From assembly GCA_026214975.1 (NCBI GenBank), contig CM047815.1, positions 85,240,062 through 85,304,061 on the forward strand: 64,000 nt of DNA. The letters are read 5' to 3'. Position 1 is the stretch's first letter, and each line of letters starts with the position of its first letter. This document shows, piece by piece, positions 1 through 11,358 of this stretch. The position numbers were made by a program, and so were the translations under genes. Under the pieces are notes generated by a model that ran no database searches, was not told the origin of the DNA, and was given only the letters and a program-made list of their open reading frames with translations. Source of the DNA: Gentiana macrophylla (taxonomy: Eukaryota > Streptophyta > Magnoliopsida > Gentianales > Gentianaceae).

Positions 1-1055
1 AAAAAGATGCGGCTAGGGTTTATTTTTGTTGCGGCTGCATGAAATTTTTTTTTTTTTGTGACCTAATTTTTTTATGATCATTCAACTGCCGCATGAAAAA
101 AAAAAAATTATTTTTTGGAAAATAATTAAATAGCAGCCGCATATAAATAAAATAAAATAAATATATGATTAATTATAATAAATTGGATTTATTTAATTAA
201 AAAGACCTTTTCTCCTCTCGGGTGTTCGTGGTTCGTGATCCGACGGTTCGAGTTCAAGATTCGAAGATCAAGACTCGAAGACAACAAGATTGTAATTTAT
301 TTTTCCTAGGATAGATTAGATACGGGGGTACCAACAATCCATCTCGGTGTTTAAATTTTCCGCAATTTATTTTTTATGTGTTCGATCATAAAATAGATAT
401 AAAATCGAATTGCCATGACATGCATCATATCATAAATCCACTCCATGCATACATGTAGAATTTTAATTTTGGTAATTAAAATAGGCATGTATACAAACTC
501 GTGTAATTAGTTGAAATTTAATTAATCGTGGTAATTAATAAATTTAGTAACTAATTAATGATCCGAGGACGGGTTATGAAATCGTTAGGCCTTTCGGTGT
601 GTGTTCTCGGTGAACCGCCTTAAAGCCCAAACGAGATCACGTTTTCAATTCGTAGTGTCTACGAGATTGAATGATGGTAAAAAACAATAAATCTTGGATA
701 AAAGCGGTTCGCTTATAGGTTGGGTGGTCAATCGAGCTAGGCTCGACCGACTTAACCCTCCTAGTGTGATGTATGCACGGGTCCGGCAAGACTAAGCTAC
801 ACCAAGAGCGGAGGGTGATTCCTTCTTATCTCAATGAGGTTTGTCTTGACCCGATTTCATCCGATCAATACATATGTTCCAACGAATAGGGCGGGTAGGC
901 TTGCCTCGTTACCGACACCATTCGAATCCTTGATTTGATGAGCTTTTATGATAACATCAAAAGACGTGGTTAGTTAACCCACCACCACTTCCAAATTATT
1001 GAGTGGGAGCGGGGGCGGCGACAACCAACCCCACGGCCTCTACTATGAGATACAA

Positions 1056-1064
1056 GTAAGTGAG
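1056..1064 (+). promoter_or_regulatory. Candidate splice donor in the retrotransposon leader
   Basis: ACAA|GTAAGTGAG matches the plant 5' splice site consensus well. The same site is present in the related full-length element at 56170-56178, where an acceptor follows just before gag. Here the matching acceptor position reads TTTATTTACAAC and lacks AG, so the leader intron would have no partner at the equivalent place. Confidence 0.4.
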
Positions 1065-1808
1065 AGAAGGGTGACGCCGAGGCGCTTTGATTTCGTCCCC
1101 AAGGATGGTGTTCGCCCCATCAACATTCATGGCTTGGTCTCCGAAAGGATAGGATTTCTGGGTACTCGTCGGGTCACCGACCTATCCTAAGACGGCATAC
1201 TCGGGGCGTACCTAAGAGATCCGATATAGTAGGTCACACTCATCATGGGTATTTTCTTGATAATATCTAGGCTAAAAAAGGAAGGTAGTCAATGAATAAA
1301 GGGATGTTCGATTCTCGTGGGATGTTCGATTCTCACAAGTTATTCATTGATGAGATTGTCTCAATTTAACCGTCATCTCTTTGACCTACCCTTAGCGCGG
1401 CACTGAGATGCGAGGTTAAAACTTGAATGGTAGAGTAGACTTAATTTTAGTTTACAATTCCTAAAATAAATATAGTAGTGTTAAACTTGAATTAATATAT
1501 GTCATTTTATTTACAACATTATATCCCTTTACTAAATTGCTTAAAATTTATAATTGACTAGTATTGACTTCGTTAAAAGTGGAAAGTAACTAGGGCGTTG
1601 AACTAGTTAATCGATAATGCAATTAATTTTTGGAAGAGATATTTTTCTCTTAAGCCTTTTAAAAACAAGAGTGACATACGGTATGTCACTAGTGTCATTG
1701 TGTCAAACGGAAGACAAACTTAGTTTGATCAAAGGTGATTTCGGACTTTGAAATTCTTTTAGTGAATTTTGAATGTGTAGTAATTACATGAGTAATTTTC
1801 TAATTGAA

Positions 1809-2180
1809 AAATCGGAAAATCATGAAGTATTACTAGTTGGGCGATATTTGGAATCGATGAACTAGTGGGAGCTTTATGATTTGTTGTTTTTCTAGAACAT
1901 TAGAAAAGTGTAATCGACTACACACGTAACCGTTCTAATTGAAAACCGAACGTCATGAAATGTTGCTAGTTAGGCGATATTTGGAATCGATGAACTAGTG
2001 GGAGTTCTATGATTTGTTGTTTTTTCGAAACATTGGAACTATATACTGAAAGATTTTCTAATCGAAAAAATCGGAAAATCATAAAAAATAAAGCATTGCT
2101 CGTTAGACGGTATTTGGAACCGATAAACTAGTGGGAGTTTTAATGTTATGATTTGTTGTTTTTTCTGGTATATTAGAAAA
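1809..2180 (+). repeat. Three diverged tandem copies of a ~130-bp unit
   Basis: Three successive blocks begin near 1809, 1943 and 2068. Each contains a version of CTAGTTGGGCGATATTTGG, followed by GAATCGATGAACTAGTGGGAG and TATGATTTGTTGTTTTT. The spacing is about 125-134 bp and the third copy is the most diverged. The unit lies wholly in the non-coding part of the non-autonomous element and encodes nothing obvious. Confidence 0.8.
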
Positions 2181-5100
2181 TCCTAGAAGTCCCGACGAGT
2201 AACACTCGAAATAGACATCCCACGGTTCAAGAGTAGTGTCTACTCAAACGACCCATTCAAGACTCAAGGCTATTTCCATTCAAGGAAAGTCAAGAATGGG
2301 AGAATATGTCTAAAAGTGTTGGTCATCTAAACTGAGTAAACTTTAAGGCTAAACCGAAAAATTAATTAACTGAAAATCATAGGATAAGGATAGTGATTTT
2401 GGATCACCAACCCATGAATCCTTGGCAATTTTCTCGAGCTAAGTTCTTTGGAAGAACAATGTAGCAGTGCATTTAACGATTAAAGGAGTAAACAACGGGT
2501 AGTTAATTTTAGCTAGAATAGTGGGAGTGATATAAGAAAATGAATCTCGGATTCAATCCTTGGATATCACGGAAAATTATTTTCTGTTTAAGATTCGTTG
2601 GAACGAATGGATTTACCTTCTATCCGATAATTTGTTTGTCGTATAGAAAGTGAATATACCATTTGTAGTACGAATCCAAGACTCGGACTTTTGTTTGATA
2701 AAGTCAAAACCACTTAGAACTGCTGAAATATGTATATAAAACACATCTTAAGAACTATTAAGAGCAATTGGTTTCTATATTTAGATAAACGCTTCTTCAT
2801 ATTCCATAGTTAGTGCATAGTCCCTAAAAGACAAGACCTGAAGACTGGCTCAGGGTGATTCCTTTTCTCCCAGTCTGGTTATATTGTCTCAAAGGTTCAA
2901 TGACTAAGTTCCATTTCAATCGGGAAAGGATAATGGTTATAAAGAAGTATAGCTTGTTCATGACGACCTTCGGGGTCTGATGAAAGATACGAGCTAGTAG
3001 GAGCTTCCGAGTAGTGACTTCTTGTCTGATAACTATTCAAACACTCCGATAAGTTTATCCAAAATATTTTGAGGTTTCTCTGTTTTCAACAGAGATAGAG
3101 TATTCTATACTCAGAAATGGGCCATCACATAGTCCTAGGGACTGATGCTCGGCCTGCCTCATAGTGAAATGCTTTCACTAAGTGAGAAACCATTAAATTG
3201 CCTTATATATGTTTTAGATGTGCTACAATATACTGCTTAACTCAATAAAGATATTGGAAGCGAAATAACGGTTTACATTAAAATGTAAGACCGAGAAGTC
3301 TACCTAGAATATGCTTTGGAATTTACGGATAAGGTGTGGATTCGGTTCACCCCACTTCCATAAATATAAGCATTTAGCACACGGTGCTTGAAGGTAAGAC
3401 TGGGAATTTCATGCATACGTTCGGTCAATGACCATTCGTGATATATCTTTTAACCTATTGAGTATAAAGGTTAGATATAGGATTCTTGAAATCGGGAAGG
3501 GACAGTTATACTGTTGCATCCTTTTCTGATAGAATCCATGTTCAGAAAAACCTTGAACCTTGAAGTACGTTTACTCAAGGTAGTTACTAACTGATTAAAA
3601 TCAGACCACATCCAACATTGGTTGTTGGTGATAACACTAAATACTACTAAAATAGATCAGAATTTCGATCCACCCAGAATGTAGTGGGAGTATGGTTTAT
3701 CCATTACCCATTACGGGTTCTGCAGACTTTGTAGTCTAAGGATCGATCGATGACCTATGGCTCTTTTGTGAGCAGTATAGGATTCTGATAATAGAGGTTG
3801 GTTTACAAGCCATAACCCTGTGAATGGAGTTTGGTACTCGGAGAGTCGCTTTCATACTCTTGTAGAACCACCTGAGTGTCTCAGGCCCAGTGGGAGTAAT
3901 TGGATCTACACGGAAAAGAGTAGAATGCATAGGAAAGTTTATCTTTCAGAGCAAAGATTGAGTGGTCTAGGGGTAATTCCCCAAGCAAGTAGAGAGTTAA
4001 TCGGACCTTGAACTCTCTTACCACTTAGTATTGCATGATTTCGTTCAAAAGCGAAAATATAGGGTGATTCCTCGACACTTTCTTGCCAAACAAACGGAGT
4101 CTGGATTCATTCGAACAAAAGGGTAATGCCTTATGAACTCATGACAGGATGATCATCAAGGCTTATGTCCTTTTATGGATAAAAAGCAAACCTCTCGGTC
4201 ATTGGAAGTCATATATTTCTACAATATGTGGATTTGACCGAATATTGATAAGCCTTTTGTAGACTAGATATCAATTTTAGTACAAGTAGTGAATATATAC
4301 ATACATTAGTGTTTGTGAAGGATAACACCGCACCGATTGGAATCAACATGGGTGTGTTATCTCAAGTCGAAATCTCGACAATACCACAATTCTCTGCAAA
4401 TGTGAGATTTGGACAACATTCTTAAGAGTTTGACTCGGTCGAATTCATTAGAATCGATCCACCGGTTTCCCATCCATCTTATTGGTTAAGATGATGCATC
4501 TGTGTATGCAACATTCAACGAGGAAGTTCTACCCTATGCCTCGGGAATGACTCTCAAATCTTCGGATCAAGAGAAATGGGATAGATTCTCTTTCTAGTAA
4601 GAGATGGTCAGGTTATTGAACGTCAAATTTGATCGGATCTTAGATTCGGCGGTTAATAAAGCAAGTTTAGTATGTCCATTAGTATCTTGAGAGAACGAGG
4701 AATAATATGCGTGATACACTGATTTCGACTTTAAGTCAGATTAAGGATGATCGTTACGTCGATCTCGGGCTCAGTGTTTACTCTTGTGTTGAAGCTATTG
4801 CCTGGAGGAATCCTGCAACGCCAACTTGACTTTAACTAGTTGGGTGATTAGCGGCTTTTGTAGTATCTAGAGAGGCGATATAGCTTAAGAATTTCCTTTT
4901 CATATCTGGGAGTGATTCTAGATTTGGAAGCCGATACCACATCATTGTGCAAACGATGTCGGGGTAGCTTATAAGGATCTTCGAAATCACTAGAGGTCAA
5001 AATCATATTAGGAAAGTACCACATGATTTGATGGACCGGTTACGTTTCGATTCTACGGATCATCTCGAGCCGACAACCTGACTAATCATTAAGACCCATG

Positions 5101-5310
5101 ACATTTAGATGTAGGTGCTCCCCGAGTCACTGACCTATCCTACGACGGCATACTCGGAGTGTACTTTGGAATCTGCAATGGTTATGATATGCTTAATGGG
5201 TACTAGAATACGGGATGGGTCTCCATTGCTTTAGAGCAAGTGGGAGATGTAGTTTGCTGTATTTTAAATAATAGGGTGTGCTCTAAAACAATTAATCACA
5301 TGCTTTCGTG

Positions 5311-5322
5311 CAAGTGGGAGAT
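5311..5322 (+). promoter_or_regulatory. Polypurine tract before the 3' LTR
   Basis: CAAGTGGGAGAT lies directly before the LTR start TGTTAGGTGTGATG. The same tract precedes the 3' LTR of the full-length relative near 60716-60727. It would prime plus-strand DNA synthesis. Confidence 0.75.
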
Positions 5323-7159
5323 TGTTAGGTGTGATGCCCGAAAGACAATTTTGTAATTGTTTTATTTAATAAATGAAATGATATTATTATTCATATTTAT
5401 TATTCTCATATTCACCGATGTGACAATAGTATTTACACTTACTAAAAACCCTAAAGTATATCGTTTATGTAATCACTTAACTCAGTGTATGGTATATACA
5501 CGGGAGGATTGAGTTAGTGAAGATGTACTTAAAATACAATTAGCCCGTAGTGAAGTTAATCGAGAGTATCGGGTCTCTCCTTTAACGTGCTATTAATGCG
5601 CCCAGAACACAATAGGTGTGATTGTCTTATCCGGACTTTCGGTTAAGAGAACCTAATGGGGCATTTATATATGATAGATATATCATATAGAAATTTGGAC
5701 CGATTTGATTAGATTTCACGATATAATTCCGTAATCGAGAAGTCTTATCGAATCAATGGATGATCATATTTATGGATATATCTTAATCCTGAGGTGATCA
5801 CAGTCAACTGCTTGAATCAGTATGAAGTTTGACTTGACGGTTAAGGATTACACTGAGTTTGTGGTCTCAGTATTACCTATCTTGGCATTGTATTTGGATT
5901 GAGTGAGTAGTCTGTGTTATCACGGATCGGAATCCATTCCTTCCATTTATGGAAGTAGATAGACGATTCCACTTATTTGTTAATCCTAAAACGATCGATC
6001 GCGCGAGTTCATATTACACCGATTAGCTACCAAAGAGTTGTATGAATTAATTGATCACTAGGGGTTAATGGTAAATAAGGATAAGAGGTTCTCAAAAGGG
6101 TTAACGGTAACTTCCGATTTAGAATGAATAGTCATGGAGGATTAATCCATATGTAATGATTATATCAATGGACACTTATTATTATTCTCGTGAGGAGATA
6201 AATATAATCTTATAATCGGAGGAGTGCAGTCACGGGATTATGGTGGCATATTCCTGTGATTGATTTATCGAATATAATTATTCTATAATTATTTATTTGA
6301 TTTATCGGAGCCGCTGATTATTAGTCCATGGTCCCCGACGTGCCTCCTAATATAGCATAGCTATTCTCGGACGTCGAATCCTAATAATATTAATTTAGTT
6401 CTTGTTGGACTTTATTAAAACAATATGTGAATTAATTGTTTAGTGGACTATTAAATTAGTTGGGCTAAATAATTAAATATGTGGAAAAGACATTTTCCAT
6501 AATCTTGGCCCAATTATTGTGTTATGGCAAAATTAATATTGACTAGGTCAATGCATATAATTTTCGCCCCATGCCTTATTTTTGGAACAAGAATTAGTTT
6601 CTTGTGGATTAATAAGACATGTGCATAAAATATTTATTGGATAAATATTTATGGAAAGAAATAAAGATAAATGTTATTCTAGATTTGTTCTAGAATATTA
6701 TGGGATTATCTTTTATTTAATAGGATTATTATAATTGATTTTGTATTAATTATTAAATCCTTGGAGGCTAAGTTTTACTCTCCTATATAAAGAGAGTTCT
6801 CCCAAGCCTTTTAACACAACATATTTTTTTTTTACTTCTCCCTATAGTAGAGAGAAGGAAATATTTCGGCCAAGGAGAGAGTAGGAGAAATCTTGGAGAT
6901 TTTTTCCGGGTAGCATATCGGAAGGGTTCGAGTCGAGAATTCCTTCCACCGGGAGTTGCTTGGATCACACGATCGGAAGACTGTGGTGCTCTTCACACCT
7001 TCACAAGTTCTTCCTAATTGCGGTTCTTCAACTTGGATTTTGAGATCCAAGAGGTATGCTCTACATCCCCCTTGTAGAATAGATCTAGTTATTTTATTAC
7101 GTGTATTTTGTAGATCTAGATCCTTAAAATCGCTTCCGTTGCGGATGATATTACTAACA
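5323..7159 (+). repeat. 3' LTR of the non-autonomous Angela/BARE-like element
   Basis: A 1.84-kb LTR starting TGTTAGGTGTGATGCCCG and ending TATTACTAACA. It repeats, with many small differences, at 52866-54675 and 60728-62525. The start resembles the TGTTGGAA..ATGCCC head known from Angela/BARE LTRs. A TATA-like CCTATATAAAGAGAG lies at about 6782-6796, repeated in the other LTRs, and is the likely promoter. The LTR ends inside the gag of a minus-strand copia element, so this element inserted there. Confidence 0.9.
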
Positions 7160-7812
7160 CGCACTTCTTGGGATATGCTCTGGAATGCTCTGTCAACCAA
7201 TGGTAAAGGATCCAAATTCAACAACTGTGATCGAAGTGCAGCGTAGGATGAATCCAAACCAAGTAAAAACCAAAATAATCGATCCTCCATCGCCAAACGC
7301 TGAAATTAATCTCCTACTTTACAGGTGCATTGGTTACACTTGCAACTTGGCATCACCGTAATAGTCGATAAATCATCCCATATCTTACTTATCCGACCAT
7401 AATATGTTGCAACCGGTTCATCCTTCAACTGTTTGCACTCGGCTAACTCCTTCTTGAGTTGGCAAACCCTAGCGCCATTCACTACGCTATACCGTGATCG
7501 TATAGTATCCCACAGCTCCTGCGCATCCTCATAACCACCTAACAAATGGCGGATTTTACGATTAAGAGTATTCTTAATCCAAGAAACCAACATCGATTGC
7601 ACCGTATACCAATCTTCTAGTTTTTCTTCCTCTTTCGGCTTGGGGATTGCTCCATTCACAAAGCCGAATTTCCGTTTCGATCTCAAGGCCACACGAACGT
7701 CCCTTGACTATTCATCATAATTATCGCCGTTAAATTGCGTTGGGGTGATCAACGCACCTGGATTGTCACTTGTACTCAAATAAAACGGATCAAGCTTCTT
7801 CTCGTCCGCCAT
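7160..7812 (-). pseudogene. gag of a minus-strand Ty1/copia element, 3' part cut by an insertion
   Basis: Reading leftward from an ATG at 7812, the protein has the copia gag opening (DPFYLSTSDNPG, TQFNGDNYDE), then RKFGFVNG, LEDWYTVQSMLVSWI, YSVVNGARVCQLKKEL and TYYGRISKIWDDL, which match the Retrotran_gag_3/UBN2 type gag used by many plant copia elements. The invariant Trp after NYDE is a TAG stop, and there is at least one frameshift near 7300. The frame runs to 7160 and stops dead at the LTR end of the element on the left, so the rest of gag and pol should resume left of the window. Gag would form the virus-like particle. This copy cannot make it. Confidence 0.88.
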
Positions 7813-7858
7813 AATAGATTACTGTTTTTTTTTTTTCAGAAATTGGATCGTAATGGTT

Positions 7859-7870
7859 GCTCTGATACCA
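7859..7870 (-). promoter_or_regulatory. Primer binding site, initiator tRNA-Met type
   Basis: On the minus strand TGGTATCAGAGC follows immediately after the LTR end TTGTTAACA. It is the usual copia primer site complementary to the 3' end of initiator tRNA-Met. Confidence 0.85.
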
Positions 7871-8057
7871 TGTTAACAACGTAAAAGCTTCAGGAAGAAG
7901 AAGAAAAATTCGGCTATATTGATTTTTTGAGTTGTCTCCTTATTACATCCTTCTACACAACTATATATAGGTCATACTCATAACCCTAATCCATTCCGTA
8001 AATACCATAATACCCTTACAAATAAAAACATAAAAATATCCTAATACTTCTCTAACA
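7871..8057 (-). repeat. 5' LTR of the minus-strand copia element
   Basis: On the minus strand this 187-bp block starts TGTTAGAGAAGTATTAGG and ends TTGTTAACA, right before the primer site. The TG..CA ends and the distance to gag fit a short copia LTR. A TATATATAG run near 7961-7970 (plus-strand text ACTATATATAGG) could be the promoter. The right flank is A-rich, so a target duplication cannot be judged, and the other LTR is outside the window. Confidence 0.7.
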
Positions 8058-8101
8058 AAAAAAAACCCTAGCCGCACAAAAAAAAACCCTAGCCCTCCTT
8101 C

Positions 8102-8379
8102 TTCAGCGTTCAGCTTCCTACTCCCCCAGTTCTGTGGTGTGATAATATCGGCGCCACCTACCTTGCCCACAATCCAGTCTTCCATGCGCGTACAAAGCAC
8201 ATTGAAATTGATTTTCATCATGTCCGCGAGTTGGTCGCAGCCAAACGTCTTTCCATCTCATTCCTCAGCACGAAAGACCAGCTGGCTGATCTCCTCACGA
8301 AGCCGCTCGCTCGGCCTCGCTTTGATCTTCTCAAGTCCAATCTCCGTGTCCAGCCATTTCCCACGGGATTGTGGGGGCG
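8102..8379 (+). pseudogene. C-terminal RNase H fragment of a plus-strand copia polyprotein
   Basis: The frame beginning near 8102 reads LPTPPVLWCDNIGATYLA, then HARTKHIEIDFHHVRE, STKDQLADLLTKPL and RFDLLKSNL. This is the conserved end of copia RNase H, including the CDN aspartate and the KHIEID..HHVR block. The frame runs into a purine tract (GGATTGTGGGGGCG, 8366-8379) and the LTR. The N-terminal remainder is absent: left of 8100 lie the LTR and gag of a different, oppositely oriented copia element. RNase H would digest the RNA strand during reverse transcription. The fragment is too short to act. Confidence 0.85.
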
Positions 8380-8525
8380 TGTTGAGGATATAGTTGTCAA
8401 TACATATTTACATTAATATTTATTGTATTTATATTTACTTGGAGGTTAAGTTTGTGTACTCCAATATAAACCCAATTGTACTCATAATATAATTAATGAA
8501 AAACAGTTGAAGATTTCTGATTACA
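8380..8525 (+). repeat. 3' LTR of the plus-strand copia fragment
   Basis: Starts TGTTGAGGATATAG directly after the purine tract and probably ends TCTGATTACA at 8525, about 146 bp. It contains CCAATATAAACCC near 8461-8473. The right end is inferred only from the CA terminus, since no second copy is in the window. Confidence 0.6.
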
Positions 8526-9660
8526 ATAATGAATGAAGAAGGATGTGTGAGAGAATGGATGATGGAGGAGGAGGATGTCGGAAGGGGAGGAGGAGAAACC
8601 TGTAAAAAAAATTAAGTTTGAACGGAAAACGGTGAAATATGGATGTGAAGGTGAAAAATCCTTTTTGGACGGTAATGTCAATTTTGTCTACGGTGCCGGC
8701 CAACTTATATGCGGTACCGTCGAAAATTAGAGCGGTACCGTCGACGATTTCAGCGGTAAGGAAGGCGGATAAAGCGGTACCGTCAAATTCTAGGGCGATG
8801 AGTATGAAAAAAAGTTTGAAAAACAGGGATGTATAGAAAAAAAATGTTTTATGCAAATAGGGTATTTTTTGAGTTTCCCCAAATTACTACTAGTTCTTCT
8901 GCATCTCAGTCATAGAATGAAACTGTATGGTCCAGATTATGCCACACGCGTCACTCTCCGTGTTGGAGTCTCCATGTTAGAACCTCCCCATTCTTTTAAT
9001 TGTTGGAAATTTATTTATTTGGAAAACTTGAATACTATGAAAGAAAAGGGATGTAAAATCTCAGTGTATGGAGTCGGAAAAAAACCCTCAAATAATGCAA
9101 AATTTTCATATTGCCGCTGCAAATATTGCTTTTCAAAATTAATTGAGAATTTCGTAAAATAGAGATTCTGATGTAGTTCATGTTAATTAAGAGTCTGTAA
9201 AATAAAGACACTGATGCAGTTCACCCTTAATAGAGATTCAGTTAAGTAAGAAAAATTGGTGTTTGAGTCTGTAAAATAGAGAATCAGTTGAGAGATTTTG
9301 ATGCAAGTGGTCTAAGTAGTTCTATATATTTATAGCAAAAATAAATTGATTTTTATTATATAATAAATGATGGGTTTTTAAAAATAATTTATTTTGCCAT
9401 TGTCTCAACTACATTTGATTTGAGTAGACTCTAGAGCGAGGAAGAAGATAGAAATTAATTGAACTGTAGGAGACGGATGGGAGATTGGATCATTATTGCA
9501 TTGAATTCCTTGTCTATATGACAAATTCCTCTCACGGGCTGCCAAGTGCCATCTATATTAAAAAATAAAAAGACTTGCAAAACAACAAAACAAGAACTTG
9601 AAGGTAAGCAAGATTTGATTTTATTCAGTATAATAACAAAATTCATTATAATTAGCTATA
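8526..9660. other. Non-coding spacer with a KpnI-site minisatellite and short tandem repeats
   Basis: No supported gene. At about 8695-8795 the motif GCGGTACCGTC recurs three times, with partial versions, at 23-55 bp spacing. At about 9155-9300 variants of GTCTGTAAAATAGAGA and CTGATG(T/C)AGTTCA recur at roughly 50 bp. The longer open frames on both strands (for example 8851-9162) match no family and have the composition of their surroundings. Confidence 0.5.
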
Positions 9661-10428
9661 TGACGATGCCAGAAATTGACCTTATCCACGTGTCGTCTCC
9701 ACATCAGCACAATAAAAAATAAAGATAGAGAAAAGCCTTCATCAAGGTCGAGAACCCCAAGTACACGAGCTGCATGTGCTCGGTCACCATCCTCCGACCC
9801 TCCAGTCGGGCCTGCATCTTGTGATCAAACATGTCTCGCCCGACCACATAGGTCGGCTCAAGTCCCTCTCGGACCAAACCTCTTATGCACGCAAGAATCC
9901 GAGTTGATCCCACTCGGCTATCTTCCCCGACCTCCATAGGTCGGCCCAAACATAAAGGTTCGTTCAGATTCGGCTCACTGGGCCATCTAAGTCGGCTAGA
10001 GTCCATCCTCAATCATATTTCCCACGTGTGTGATAATCAGATAAATATGGGAAGAATCCCACATATTTAATACTCTAATTCTGACAGTCAAATATCTCCA
10101 TAATTATCTCCAACAATTAAGGAGATTAAATCGTAATTATCTTTTTCTTAGGGAATACGAAATCCAGGCCCAACAAGGACAAGGCCCACGCCGCCATAGG
10201 ACATAACTCTCCTCTATATAAATCATCCCTAAGGAACTACGGAGACTTGATTCCAATACACACATTGGATACGTAGGCAGCTTGAGAAATAACATCTCAA
10301 GTCCAGTCTAAACCACCTCCAAAACACCCACCTCTTTTTATCATTGTTATCGTGTTCTTAAGGCTTTTGGCAGGTTTTCTTTAGGAGAACGGCCTTGGAT
10401 TTATCATCGAAGTTTTTTGGAATCGTCA
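9661..10428 (+). repeat. 5' LTR of the coding-poor gypsy-like element
   Basis: 768 bp. Landmarks shared with the right copy include CACATCAGCACAATAA, CCTCTATATAAA (TATA box near 10212-10220) and ATACGTAGGCAGCTTGAG. The open frames at 9676-9939 and 9704-10012 are LTR sequence and not genes. Confidence 0.9.
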
Positions 10429-10430
10429 AA

Positions 10431-10447
10431 TGGCGCTAGAAGGAGGG
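10431..10447 (+). promoter_or_regulatory. Candidate primer binding site
   Basis: TGGCGCTAGAAGGAGGG starts two bases after the left LTR. Position and TGG start fit a primer site. I cannot name the tRNA with confidence. Confidence 0.55.
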
Positions 10448-10509
10448 TCTCTTACTGACAACTTTGTTCAAAATCCAATAGAAAAAACGCAGTCAAATCT
10501 ATGGCCAAT

Positions 10510-10850
10510 TCCCGTAGATTGAGCCGTCAAAACAAAAATTACACCGTTCAGATTGAAGAAGAAGGTGGGAGGCACAAGCCCTTAAAATTTCGTGATGATC
10601 GGAGTCCGTTTCGATGCCCGATCATCGTCGTAAATTTGCTGCTGTTGTTGTATCACCAAAAAAACACAGCAGTCACATCGGCGGCTAATTACCAGAGATT
10701 GAGCCGTTGAAAAAGGATTTACACCGTTCATATTGAAGAAGAATGAGGTACAAACCAGCCCTCCCAATTTCATGTCGATCGGAGTCCATTTCGATGCCAC
10801 ATCGTCGCCAACGATTCTCTGCGGTAACACCAAAATAAGCCGCAAGTTTT
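10510..10850 (+). repeat. Two diverged ~185-bp tandem copies
   Basis: GATTGAGCCGTC..TTACACCGTTCA..GATCGGAGTCC(G/A)TTTCGATGCC occurs from about 10518 and again from about 10698. The open frames here are by-products of the repeat. Confidence 0.65.
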
Positions 10851-10857
10851 ATTCCTT

Positions 10858-11004
10858 ATTCTCCATGATCCGAGCCGAGCTCCCCAGCTCTCTCCATGAT
10901 CCGGTGAGCTCCCAGCTCTCCATGATCTGAGCCGAGCTTCCCGGCTCTCCATGATCCGAGCCGAGCTCCCTAGCTCTCCATGATCCGAGCCGAGCTCTCC
11001 AAAC
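10858..11004 (+). repeat. Tandem array of a ~30-bp CCATGATCCGAGCCGAGCTC unit
   Basis: About five consecutive units built on CCATGATCCGAGCCGAGCTC and CCCAGCTCT, with point differences and one shortened unit. It is not CRISPR-like because the units abut without unique spacers. Confidence 0.85.
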
Positions 11005-11358
11005 TCAGCAAAATTTGTCGGACAAGCTCATTAGGTCCCAAGTCGGACTCAAACCAAAGTCCACGGGTCGGACTCAATGAGTTTGCAAACAAATCTCATT
11101 AAGTCCGCAAGTCGGACTTAATCGCATTCGTTGTCTGGTCGGACAAATTCAAGTAAAACATGATGCATGGCATACTGGAGGGGCATGATACCTCTACCAT
11201 TATCAAGTACTTAAAGTAGTGCTCGGAATAAAGTTAAGGCTAATAACTTAACGAAATACTCCTTCTATTGTACAGATGACAATTTCATTGAAATAAAATT
11301 TCAAAACAAAAAACTACAAGTCCACAAGCCTTCTGACGTAAGAATCGGGGGCTAGACT

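Larger units (their letters stand above)
1..5322 (+). mobile_element. Internal region of a non-autonomous Angela/BARE-like copia element (5' end outside window)
   Basis: Bases 1-1500 align by eye with the leader of the complete copia element further right (about 55130-56635): same GCGGCTAGGGTTT start, same tRNA-free leader text, same order of landmarks. From about 1500 the two part company: where the other copy starts gag, this one has about 3.6 kb with no long open frame on either strand and no recognisable gag, protease, integrase, reverse transcriptase or RNase H motif. Near the end (about 5230-5322) the tail of the autonomous copy returns (TTTAGAGCAAGTGGGAG, then ATTAATCACATGCTTTCG and the polypurine tract). 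This is the layout of a non-autonomous element that borrows proteins from a partner. The 5' LTR and primer site lie left of the window. Confidence 0.85.

Noticed and set aside
999..1190. Gly-rich small ORF in the leader of the first element
   Set aside because: It opens on TTG, is not preserved in frame in the homologous leader at about 56110-56300, and lies in an untranslated leader.
8521..8856. 111-residue Phe-rich minus-strand frame
   Set aside because: Low-complexity translation of purine-rich DNA; no start context or family.
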